Origin: Candidatus Iainarchaeum sp.
Lineage (GTDB): Archaea > Iainarchaeota > Iainarchaeia > Iainarchaeales > Iainarchaeaceae
DNA length: 7,498 nt
NCBI GenBank assembly: GCA_013331625.1
Contig: DUGC01000098.1
Span: 8,522-16,019, forward strand
Direction: 5' to 3'
This document shows positions 1 to 5,454 of this stretch, piece after piece (the first letter of the stretch is position 1; every line of letters starts with the position of its first letter). The translations under genes were made by a program, and so were the position numbers. Below the pieces are notes generated by a model. It did not search any database. It was not told where the DNA came from and saw only the letters and a list, made by a program, of their open reading frames with translations.

Positions 1-421
1 TATTGACAGCGAGGACAGGGGGCAGACACCCGTGATGATACACCGCGCCATCTTCGGATCGCTCGAGCGATTCATTGCAATACTCATCGAGCATTATGCA
101 GGGGCGTTCCCCCTCTGGCTTGCCCCTGTGCAGGTAAAAGTCATTTCCGTCAGCGAAAAATACGGCGGATATGCGGCAAAAATGCACGCAATGATGTCTG
201 CTGCAGGATTGCGCAGCGAGCTTGACGCGAGGGGAGAAACAGTGGGGTTCAAAGTAAGGGAAGCGCAGCTTGAAAAAGTGCCATACATCATCAATGTGGG
301 TGAAAAAGAAGAGCAGGCAGGAACGATTGCTGTGCGCGACCGGTTGGGAAAAGTATCATTCGGGCTTGACCCCAAGGCATTCATAACGCAACTGCAGCAA
401 AGCATCATGGAAAGGAAATAG
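1..421 (+). CDS. thrS: Threonyl-tRNA synthetase, C-terminal part (5' end cut by window)
   Basis: This is the end of a class II aminoacyl-tRNA synthetase that charges tRNA-Thr with threonine in the cytoplasm. The reading frame is open from base 2 with no stop, so the gene begins left of the window; the GTG at 32 is an internal Val codon, not a start. The visible part contains the class II motif 3 region (PVMIHRAIFGSLERF, with its conserved Arg) followed by the anticodon-binding domain (LWLAPVQVKVISVSEKY, GFKVREAQLEKVPYIINVG, then GTIAVRDR), in the order expected for ThrRS. The protein ends in QSIMERK with a TAG stop. It is a housekeeping neighbour of the pilus locus, separated from it by a likely terminator and a new promoter, so probably not co-transcribed with it. 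Identification is by recognised family motifs. Confidence 0.93.
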   Translation, partial: IDSEDRGQTPVMIHRAIFGSLERFIAILIEHYAGAFPLWLAPVQVKVISVSEKYGGYAAKMHAMMSAAGLRSELDARGETVGFKVREAQLEKVPYIINVGEKEEQAGTIAVRDRLGKVSFGLDPKAFITQLQQSIMERK

Positions 422-473
422 CCAAAAAAACAGCCGGTTTTATTGCAGCGCGAAGGTTTTTGCCGTTAGCTTG

Positions 474-523
474 CAGGCAGAGCCGAAAGTGGCTTATCAG
501 TTTTTTTTCTGCCTGATTTTTTT
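474..523 (+). terminator. Nested hairpin with T-tracts after thrS
   Basis: A 7-bp outer stem is formed by CAGGCAG (474-480) and CTGCCTG (509-515). Inside it a 4-bp stem AGCC/GGCT (481-484 with 491-494) closes a 6-nt loop, and a T8 run sits at 501-508. A T7 run (517-523) directly follows the outer stem. Stem plus T-tract between the thrS stop and the next promoter fits transcription termination; archaeal termination relies mainly on the T-tract. The pairing is seen; the role is inferred. Confidence 0.5.
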
Positions 524-536
524 GGCGAACGGTTAC

Positions 537-544
537 TTTAAATA
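537..544 (+). promoter_or_regulatory. TATA-like box of the ATPase gene
   Basis: TTTAAATA sits about 33 bp (box centre) ahead of the ATG at 574. With the usual archaeal spacing of about 25 bp, transcription would start near 566, giving a very short leader. No GGTG-type ribosome site precedes the ATG, which agrees with a near-leaderless first gene. The upstream BRE is not convincing. Confidence 0.5.
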
Positions 545-550
545 AATGAA

Positions 551-567
551 AAGCGCTTCTATAAGCG
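551..567 (+). repeat. Inverted repeat at the expected transcription start (possible operator)
   Basis: CGCTT (554-558), a 4-nt spacer and AAGCG (563-567) form an inverted repeat; AAGCGCTT at 551-558 is itself a palindrome, so AAGCG occurs at both ends of the element. It lies between the TATA-like box and the ATG, where a bound repressor would block initiation, or a small hairpin would cover the 5' end of the mRNA. The function is inference. Confidence 0.3.
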
Positions 568-573
568 ATTAAG

Positions 574-2364
574 ATGCCTGCCAACTACATGGACAACCTG
601 TTTGACAAAATAAAAGGCGGCAAGGACCCTAAAAAGCAGGCAGCAGAAGAAAAAAAAGGCGCGCAAAAATCCCCGCCAGCCCAGGCCGCAGGGCCGCCCA
701 AAATGGCAGCAAACGCAGCCCCGAATGATTACTATGCCAAGATAATTGAAAATGCAAAAAGGGCAGGCCCCGCAAAGGATCCTTTGGAAAAGGGCGAGGT
801 GCCGGTGCAGATTATTGAAAAAATCGTGAAAAAGGCTGAAAGCAGGGCAGCCGCGAAACCGGCCGCCGCTGAGGAAGAGGAAGTAGTACTCTCAAAGACT
901 GAAAAGGAATTTGAACAGGTCCAGAAAGTCGAGGTTGAATCCTACGGCGACACAAAGATCTACCAAATTCCGGGGCAGGAACTTTATTATTACTGGACGC
1001 CGGTCATAAGGCCCGGCGGGGCTGAAAAGGCCATAATCAACACGATCAAGGAGGCAACCACCCGCATAATCAGCATAACGCCCTACAAGATCAGGGACCC
1101 TGAGCAGCGGAGGAACTTTTATTTCCAGAAAATCCTTGAAATAATAACAAATTCCCCCGAACTCAACATCCCGAAAGGAAAGCACCAGTTCTATGCCGAT
1201 GCAGTCGTGAGGGAGATGGTGGGATATGGCATAATAGACCCGCTCATAAAAGACGACAAGCTTGAAGAGATCATGGTGATAGGGCCAAACACACCAGTGT
1301 ATATCTTCCACCGCAAATACGACATGATGATCACAAATATCGAATTTTACAATGATAACGAGATACAGGACCTCATAAACAGGATTGCCAGGCAGATCGG
1401 AAGGCGTGTCGACATTGCAAGCCCGCTGCTTGATGCAAGGCTCTCTGACGGAAGCAGGGTAAATGCCACAATACCGCCATCAACTGTAGGCGGCTCGACA
1501 CTTACAATAAGGAAATTCCGCGAGGACCCTTTTACCATCCTTGACCTCATGAAAACGGGGACACTCAATGCAAAAGGCGCCGCATTCCTCTGGACATGCG
1601 TCGAGGGCCTTGGGGTAAGGCCTGCAAATATCCTCATCGCAGGCGGCACAGGATCGGGAAAGACAACCACGCTCAACGTCCTTGCATCATTCATCCCCGA
1701 AACCGAGAGGGTAATAACAATTGAGGACACCGCCGAGCTCAGCCTTCCTTTGCGGCACTGGATAAGGATGGAAGCGCGCCCCCCCGGCCTTGAAGGGTCA
1801 GGCGAGCTCACCCTTGACATACTCACCAAAAATTCACTGAGGATGAGGCCGGACAGGGTCATAGTGGGGGAGATCAGGCACGACGAGGCGTTCGCACTGT
1901 TCACTGCATTCAATACGGGACATGACGGCTCACTCGGAACCGTACATGCAAACTCATCACAGGAAACCATAATAAGGGTCACAAGCCCCCCTATGAATGT
2001 GCCTGAAGTGATGATGTCGGGGCTCAATTTCATAATAATCCAGCACAGGCTCCACGACAAGAAGCTTGGCACCATAAGGAGGATGACGGAAATTGCGGAA
2101 GTGACGGATGCACTCAAGGGAAGGCCCAAGACAACCACAATTTTCAAGTGGGACCCCTATACCGATTCCCTTAAGAGGACGGATGAGGCAATGGAGTACA
2201 TGGTCCTGCTGGAAGACCTCACAGGCTTATCAAAGAAGGCGATCGAGGAAGAAATGGATCACAGGGCGCAGTTCCTCACCCAGCTCATCAAAAACGATGT
2301 GAAGGGCATGCAGGAAGTGTCGGGGAAACTGAAGGAATATTTAATGTTGCAAAACAAGAGATGA
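574..2364 (+). CDS. Type IV pilus assembly ATPase (FlaI/TadA/GspE family)
   Basis: This is the cytoplasmic motor ATPase of the secretion superfamily, expected to form a hexameric ring that drives pilin insertion by ATP hydrolysis. It has 596 residues. Residues 1 to about 105 are a low-complexity Ala/Pro/Lys/Glu-rich leader; about 125-330 form the N-terminal domain (YYYWTPVIRPG near 138-148); the RecA-like core follows. Visible motifs are Walker A GGTGSGKT (357-364, Lys363), the Asp box ITIEDTAEL (381-389), Walker B with DRVIVGE (427-433, Glu433) and the His box GHDGSLGTVHAN (449-460). All catalytic motifs are intact. The ATG at 574 follows a TATA-like box at 537; Met6 (589) is a possible alternative start. 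The next gene, a platform protein, starts 7 nt after the stop. It is somewhat longer than FlaI (about 550 aa) because of the leader. Whether it is closer to FlaI or TadA cannot be settled by eye. Confidence 0.93.
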   Translation: MPANYMDNLFDKIKGGKDPKKQAAEEKKGAQKSPPAQAAGPPKMAANAAPNDYYAKIIENAKRAGPAKDPLEKGEVPVQIIEKIVKKAESRAAAKPAAAEEEEVVLSKTEKEFEQVQKVEVESYGDTKIYQIPGQELYYYWTPVIRPGGAEKAIINTIKEATTRIISITPYKIRDPEQRRNFYFQKILEIITNSPELNIPKGKHQFYADAVVREMVGYGIIDPLIKDDKLEEIMVIGPNTPVYIFHRKYDMMITNIEFYNDNEIQDLINRIARQIGRRVDIASPLLDARLSDGSRVNATIPPSTVGGSTLTIRKFREDPFTILDLMKTGTLNAKGAAFLWTCVEGLGVRPANILIAGGTGSGKTTTLNVLASFIPETERVITIEDTAELSLPLRHWIRMEARPPGLEGSGELTLDILTKNSLRMRPDRVIVGEIRHDEAFALFTAFNTGHDGSLGTVHANSSQETIIRVTSPPMNVPEVMMSGLNFIIIQHRLHDKKLGTIRRMTEIAEVTDALKGRPKTTTIFKWDPYTDSLKRTDEAMEYMVLLEDLTGLSKKAIEEEMDHRAQFLTQLIKNDVKGMQEVSGKLKEYLMLQNKR

Positions 2365-2371
2365 TGGGATT

Positions 2372-3517
2372 ATGCCTGAGGAGCTTGATGAACTGAAGAA
2401 GAAAATAGAGGGCGGCGAGGGGCCGAAAAAGGGCGAATCCAAGCAGAAGGCAGAGCCTGAGAGCGTGGATGTAAAACAGGTTGAAAGAATAGTTGAAAGG
2501 ATGAAAAAAAAGTACGTGCAGGAAGGGGTAAGCCTATCGGAAGTGAGCGGAAAGCTCGGCGAGCTAAGGAGCATCATAGCAGAAGGCGAGCAGGCAAAAA
2601 TAAACGTGGAAAATGTGGAGGAGCTGCAGGAATTCAAATCCCCCATGGTAAGGCAGCTTGGCAGGGTTTACATGGCATTCAGGGCGCCTTTTGAAGCAGT
2701 CGCCGGAATAATAAAAACCATGCCGCTTGCATCCGATATACAGTACTACCTATATTCTGCAAACATGCGCTTTTCCCTCAGCCAGTGGCTGGCACTTGCA
2801 CTGAGTTCGGCTTTCCTTGTCAGCGTCTTTGGTTACCTGCTTGTGGGGGCCCTTAGCATAACCCTTGAAATACACCCGCTGCTTGCGGTTTTTGGCCCGC
2901 CACTTGCAGGGCTTGGGGTAATGGGGATAATGGTGCTCATCCCAAAGAGCAGGGCACAGGGCCGGGGCGAAGCCATAAGCGTTGAGCTGCCATTTGCCCT
3001 TCGCCATATGGCAACAGAGCTCAAGGCGGGGCTTGGGCTGTATAAGACAATACAGACAATTGCCACTGCAGATTATGGCGTGCTCAGCGAGGAATTCGCA
3101 AGGACTGTGGCTGAAATTGAGGAGGGGACAGATGCCAAGGACGCGCTGCGCCACTTTGCAATGAGGACCCAGTCAAAGGCGCTTCGAAGCGCCCTTTTGC
3201 ACATTGTAAGGGCACTCAAGACAGGCGGGAACCTCTCGGAGATTATGACCACAATTGCGCAGGACGTGAGCTTTGACATGCGCGTGAAAGTGCGGGACTA
3301 TGCGGAAAAAATGAATTTTTTCGGGGTCATATACATATTCATCGCGATAGTCGCCCCCGTATTCCTTGCAATAATCGGCTCGATACTCAATGCGCCGATT
3401 TCAGTCGGCAATGTTTCCCTTCCGCCCATGCTGCTTGCGCTTGTCTACCTTGTTGCAATGCCTTTTATACTTGCAGTCCTCATAATGTACCTGAAGATGA
3501 CCCAGCCAAAGGTGTGA
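2372..3517 (+). CDS. Pilus platform membrane protein 1 (TadB/TadC/GspF family, T2SF domain)
   Basis: This is an inner platform protein that should sit in the cytoplasmic membrane and connect the ATPase ring to the growing pilus. Of its 381 residues, 1-130 are cytoplasmic and highly charged, probably helical or coiled-coil. Hydrophobic segments are seen at about 138-161, 168-190, 316-338 and 351-374. Between the second and third lies a single T2SF domain (about 204-300), starting LPFALRHMATELKAG and containing the typical KTGGNLSEIM turn. The domain aligns by eye along its whole length with that of the next gene (LSDALRQMADTLRSG and following), so the two are paralogues. The ATG at 2372 lies 7 nt after the ATPase stop, with a weak purine-rich site (GATGGGAT) overlapping that stop. 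The archaellum protein FlaJ usually carries two such domains in one chain; here they are in two proteins. Confidence 0.9.
   Translation: MPEELDELKKKIEGGEGPKKGESKQKAEPESVDVKQVERIVERMKKKYVQEGVSLSEVSGKLGELRSIIAEGEQAKINVENVEELQEFKSPMVRQLGRVYMAFRAPFEAVAGIIKTMPLASDIQYYLYSANMRFSLSQWLALALSSAFLVSVFGYLLVGALSITLEIHPLLAVFGPPLAGLGVMGIMVLIPKSRAQGRGEAISVELPFALRHMATELKAGLGLYKTIQTIATADYGVLSEEFARTVAEIEEGTDAKDALRHFAMRTQSKALRSALLHIVRALKTGGNLSEIMTTIAQDVSFDMRVKVRDYAEKMNFFGVIYIFIAIVAPVFLAIIGSILNAPISVGNVSLPPMLLALVYLVAMPFILAVLIMYLKMTQPKV
3511..3514 (+). promoter_or_regulatory. Ribosome binding site GGTG for platform protein 2
   Basis: GGTG lies in the last codons of the preceding gene, 7 nt before the ATG at 3522. 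It supports that start and implies tight translational linkage of the two platform proteins. Confidence 0.6.
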
Positions 3518-3521
3518 AAAA

Positions 3522-4478
3522 ATGTCGCTACAGCTCGTAAACAACATGCCATTCCTCAAAAATATCGGCATGTTCCAGTCCTATTGCCGCTATTTATATA
3601 GCATAGAATTCCCGATAGACCCGCTGCTGTGGCTGGTGTTTTCCGCCCTTGCGGCAACAGTTGCAGGAATAGGAAGCTGGCTGGTTGCAGGGATGGCCCT
3701 TGGCCTTCCCGAGGCGCCACAGCTCGGGGTACTTTTTTTCGTAGTCCTCATAGACCTCATGATAGGCTACCCCTATATCAAGGCCAAGCAGAGGATTGAT
3801 GCAATTGAAGAAGAGCTCTCAGATGCGCTGCGCCAGATGGCTGACACATTGCGCAGCGGCGGCACATATGAATATGCACTGCGCGAAGTCGCCCAGTCAG
3901 AGTTCGGCCCGCTCAAAAAAGAGATGTATGAAGTGATAAGGAAGCTTGAGGACGGCGAGAATTTTGAGAATTCGCTGCGCACCCTTGCCGACAATGTCGA
4001 TTCAAGGCTCGTGAAAAGGACAATAACAGTGATAGTTGACTCGGTTGCCGCAGGTGCGGGGCTTGCAAATGTGCTTGAGGAAATTGCAGAGGATGTGCGG
4101 GAGAGCCACAGGATGAACAAGGAGCGGCAGGCAAGGACAGTGCTCCAGGTGATATTCATGTTTGCCGCAGGCGGCTTCATTGCGCCCATGATATTTGGCT
4201 TTGTGAGCACTATTTCAAAAGTCTTGATCAATGCATCCGTTTCTGCAGTCAGTGCTGAAAAGGCAATGGAGGCACGCGACGCCCTTGGGATCATACAAAT
4301 GTCAATACAGGCATACATATTCATGGAGGCAGTTGCGACAGCGATCATGATAAGCATCATGAGGGATGGCAAGATTACCAAAAGTATTATATATATCCCA
4401 GTCCTCCTGTGTATAGCATACGTTTCCTACCTTGTTGCTGGGGTAGTTTCGGGTGCATTAGTCGGAGTGGGAAAATGA
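3522..4478 (+). CDS. Pilus platform membrane protein 2 (TadB/TadC/GspF family, T2SF domain)
   Basis: This is the second polytopic platform protein, 318 residues, expected to act together with its upstream paralogue in the cytoplasmic membrane beneath the pilus. Hydrophobic segments are at about 34-61, 66-84, 207-231, 258-280 and 288-312. A single T2SF domain spans about 96-192 (LSDALRQMADTLRSGG at its start, GAGLANVLEEIAEDV at its end). It lacks the long charged N-terminal region of protein 1, having only about 33 residues before the first membrane segment. The ATG is 4 nt after the previous stop and is preceded by GGTG. Its own TGA stop overlaps the ATG of the next gene (ATGA), which links it to the mini-pilin. 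Assigning TadB versus TadC roles to the two proteins is not possible by eye. Confidence 0.9.
   Translation: MSLQLVNNMPFLKNIGMFQSYCRYLYSIEFPIDPLLWLVFSALAATVAGIGSWLVAGMALGLPEAPQLGVLFFVVLIDLMIGYPYIKAKQRIDAIEEELSDALRQMADTLRSGGTYEYALREVAQSEFGPLKKEMYEVIRKLEDGENFENSLRTLADNVDSRLVKRTITVIVDSVAAGAGLANVLEEIAEDVRESHRMNKERQARTVLQVIFMFAAGGFIAPMIFGFVSTISKVLINASVSAVSAEKAMEARDALGIIQMSIQAYIFMEAVATAIMISIMRDGKITKSIIYIPVLLCIAYVSYLVAGVVSGALVGVGK
4464..4471 (+). promoter_or_regulatory. Ribosome binding site GGAGTGGG for mini-pilin 1
   Basis: This purine-rich site ends 3 nt before the ATG at 4475 and decides the start of the 49-residue pilin-like gene. The longer reading with an upstream ATG at 4409 would run deep inside the platform gene and push the signal peptide far from the N-terminus. 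Confidence 0.5.
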
Positions 4479-4624
4479 GCATTCTCCATGAGGAAAAAGG
4501 CCAAGGGTCAACAGAAGTCCTGCTAGTGTTAGGGCTGGCCGTTGCGGCTGCAATAACAGTGGGCTTTTACCTCAAAAACTTCGTCACCCAGGAAATCCAG
4601 CCAGAGGTGGAAAACAAGACATGA
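4475..4624 (+). CDS. Mini-pilin 1 with class III signal peptide (49 aa)
   Basis: This is a very short pilin-like protein. Its N-terminus MSILHEEKG is the leader; cleavage is expected between Gly9 and Gln10, giving a mature protein of 40 residues beginning QGSTE with Glu at +5, as in archaeal class III pilins (the DUF361-type signature, processed by EppA in methanogens). One hydrophobic helix follows (about 15-33), then only a short polar tail ending in EVENKT; there is no head domain. The size is like Flp pilins of bacterial Tad systems. The start codon overlaps the stop of platform protein 2 (ATGA), so translation is probably coupled. It could be a structural subunit, an initiating minor subunit, or a partner of the large pilin downstream; the sequence alone does not decide. 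Confidence 0.8.
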   Translation: MSILHEEKGQGSTEVLLVLGLAVAAAITVGFYLKNFVTQEIQPEVENKT

Positions 4625-4643
4625 GCATATTTCCTTTTTGTTT

Positions 4644-4660
4644 AGCCGGAAAGGATGGCT
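4644..4660 (+). repeat. Small hairpin in the gap before the main pilin
   Basis: AGCC (4644-4647) and GGCT (4657-4660) can pair around a 9-nt loop in the 75-bp gap between mini-pilin 1 and the next pilin. A T5 run (4635-4639) lies just upstream. The element resembles the inner hairpin of the thrS terminator (481-494), sharing AGCCG, AAAG and TGGCTT in order. It may be a processing or pausing site, or chance. No convincing TATA box was found in this gap. Confidence 0.25.
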
Positions 4661-4687
4661 TTGTCACAGTTAAGTTTAGTATGGAAA

Positions 4688-4694
4688 GGGAGGT
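4688..4694 (+). promoter_or_regulatory. Strong ribosome binding site GGGAGGT of the main pilin
   Basis: GGGAGGT lies 5 nt before the ATG at 4700. It is the best match to the 16S anti-Shine-Dalgarno sequence in the window, consistent with high translation of this pilin. Confidence 0.7.
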
Positions 4695-4699
4695 AAAAC

Positions 4700-5104
4700 A
4701 TGCATAACAAAGGACAAGGAGCACTCGAATACCTGCTCCTAATAGGAGGAGCAATCGTCGTTGCCGTAATAGTCGTGACACTGCTGCTCGGAGTGGGAAC
4801 TACAACAGGAGGAACAACAAATGCTACCAGTATGGCTGCAACAGCAACAAATCTTGCTGCAACTGCAGGCAACTCGACAGCTAGTTGTTACGACCTGACA
4901 AACGATGCTACTACAGGCGTTTCAGGTACACCACAGAGCCATATTTTCAACAACACAACAAGCCAGTGTTGGAAAATAGCAGGCACATACCCATCATGCA
5001 ATGCAACATTGCAGACAGCGACAACCGCTGTAACTTGTTGCACTACAGGCGCAGGCTGTGCTGAGAATAGTGCGACGGCGAATCTATACTACAAGAAAAT
5101 TTGA
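4700..5104 (+). CDS. Candidate main pilin, class III signal peptide, Cys- and sequon-rich (134 aa)
   Basis: This is probably the chief structural pilin. The leader MHNKG should be cut before Gln6, giving a mature protein starting QGALE with Glu at +5, followed by a strongly hydrophobic helix (about 11-33) that forms the filament core. The rest is a secreted domain rich in Thr, Ala, Asn and Ser, with six Cys (63, 90, 100, 113, 114, 120) that could form three disulfides. N-glycosylation sequons are seen at Asn41, 58, 84, 85 and 101. It has the strongest ribosome site of the window and is followed at once by a clear terminator; both fit high expression. The secreted domain was not recognised as a known family. 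Its role as main pilin is inferred from size, expression signals and position after the assembly genes; a minor adhesin-like pilin is the alternative. Confidence 0.87.
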   Translation: MHNKGQGALEYLLLIGGAIVVAVIVVTLLLGVGTTTGGTTNATSMAATATNLAATAGNSTASCYDLTNDATTGVSGTPQSHIFNNTTSQCWKIAGTYPSCNATLQTATTAVTCCTTGAGCAENSATANLYYKKI

Positions 5105-5116
5105 ACACACTATCAA

Positions 5117-5159
5117 TTAGGAAAAGCGCGGAATTCCGTGCTTTTCTAACTATTTTTTT
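5117..5159 (+). terminator. Strong hairpin terminator after the main pilin
   Basis: A stem of about 14 bp is formed by 5117-5131 (TTAGGAAAAGCGCGG) and 5136-5149 (CCGTGCTTTTCTAA), with one bulged G, one G-U pair and a 4-nt AATT loop. A T7 run (5153-5159) follows 3 nt after the stem. It starts 12 nt after the pilin stop. It would end the first transcript and protect the pilin mRNA 3' end. Confidence 0.8.
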
Positions 5160-5199
5160 AATTCTACAAAAACCCCAATGGCACATTCAAGCAAAAAAC

Positions 5200-5207
5200 A
5201 ATAAATA
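5200..5207 (+). promoter_or_regulatory. TATA-like box of mini-pilin 2
   Basis: AATAAATA lies in the gap after the terminator, with its centre about 34 bp before the ATG at 5238, the same spacing as for the ATPase gene. Expected transcription start is near 5229, giving a short leader. A new promoter is needed here because the terminator at 5117-5159 closes the upstream unit. Confidence 0.45.
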
Positions 5208-5227
5208 CCCCCATGTACATACTAATT

Positions 5228-5233
5228 GGTGAT
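5228..5233 (+). promoter_or_regulatory. Ribosome binding site GGTGAT of mini-pilin 2
   Basis: GGTGAT is a full archaeal Shine-Dalgarno match and ends 4 nt before the ATG at 5238. It rules out the in-frame TTG (5226) and GTG (5229), which overlap the site itself, as starts. Confidence 0.65.
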
Positions 5234-5237
5234 TGCC

Positions 5238-5408
5238 ATGAATTCACGCGCGCAGGTTTCGATCGAGTACCTCCTCACAGTGATGTTTGCGGTACTGCTT
5301 GTAATTGCAGTCACTATCATTGCATTCAATATTTCATCAGTTGCAGACAAGGCGCAGCTCCAGATAGTGAAGAACCGCGACGGGGCAATATCCTCGCTCA
5401 TGGGTTAA
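5238..5408 (+). CDS. Mini-pilin 2 with class III-like signal peptide (56 aa)
   Basis: This is a second very short pilin-like protein. The leader MNSRA would be cut before Gln6, leaving a 51-residue mature protein that begins QVSIE (Glu at +5). The hydrophobic helix covers about 11-30, followed by a short amphipathic tail (SSVADKAQLQIVKNRDG) ending in SLMG. Unlike the other four pilins here the residue before the cut is Ala rather than Gly. The gene stands alone between a terminator and the peptidase gene, with its own TATA-like box and GGTGAT site. The Flp-like size suggests a small filament subunit or a core minor pilin. Confidence 0.8.
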   Translation: MNSRAQVSIEYLLTVMFAVLLVIAVTIIAFNISSVADKAQLQIVKNRDGAISSLMG

Positions 5409-5423
5409 AAGGCTACCATCCAC

Positions 5424-5432
5424 AATAAATTA
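5424..5432 (+). promoter_or_regulatory. TATA-like box of the prepilin peptidase gene
   Basis: AATAAATTA is centred about 27 bp before the ATG at 5455, so transcription is expected to begin at or next to the start codon. No Shine-Dalgarno site precedes this ATG, in line with a leaderless mRNA. Read-through from mini-pilin 2 (46-bp gap, no terminator seen) is also possible. Confidence 0.45.
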
Positions 5433-5454
5433 ACTTCCAGTTTTTATCCCGTAC

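Noticed and set aside
32..421. GTG at 32 as the start of a small separate gene
   Set aside because: The frame is open to the window edge and the residues before it (IDSEDRGQTP) continue the ThrRS motif 3 region.
1347..2147. 266-codon open frame on the - strand inside the ATPase gene
   Set aside because: It lies wholly opposite a gene with intact ATPase motifs; its Ser/Leu/Val-rich translation shows no family motif. It is an antisense shadow.
3773..4381. 202-codon open frame on the - strand inside platform protein 2
   Set aside because: Antisense shadow of the T2SF-domain gene; low-complexity Ser/Ala-rich product and no ribosome site.
4409..4474. Upstream ATG extension of mini-pilin 1
   Set aside because: It would place the signal peptide more than 20 residues from the N-terminus and overlap the platform gene by 70 bases; the ATG at 4475 has a ribosome site and an ATGA overlap.
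574..4478. Archaellum (flagellar) operon
   Set aside because: The ATPase and platform proteins are related to FlaI and FlaJ, but no FlaH, FlaF or FlaG is seen, the platform is split, and the substrates have Q+1 class III signals, unlike the G+1 archaellins.
5131..5137. GGAATTCC palindrome as a protein-binding site
   Set aside because: It is the tip of the terminator hairpin and is explained by that structure.
5213..5428. 71-codon frame overlapping mini-pilin 2
   Set aside because: It is out of frame with the pilin, lacks a ribosome site and has no recognisable motif.
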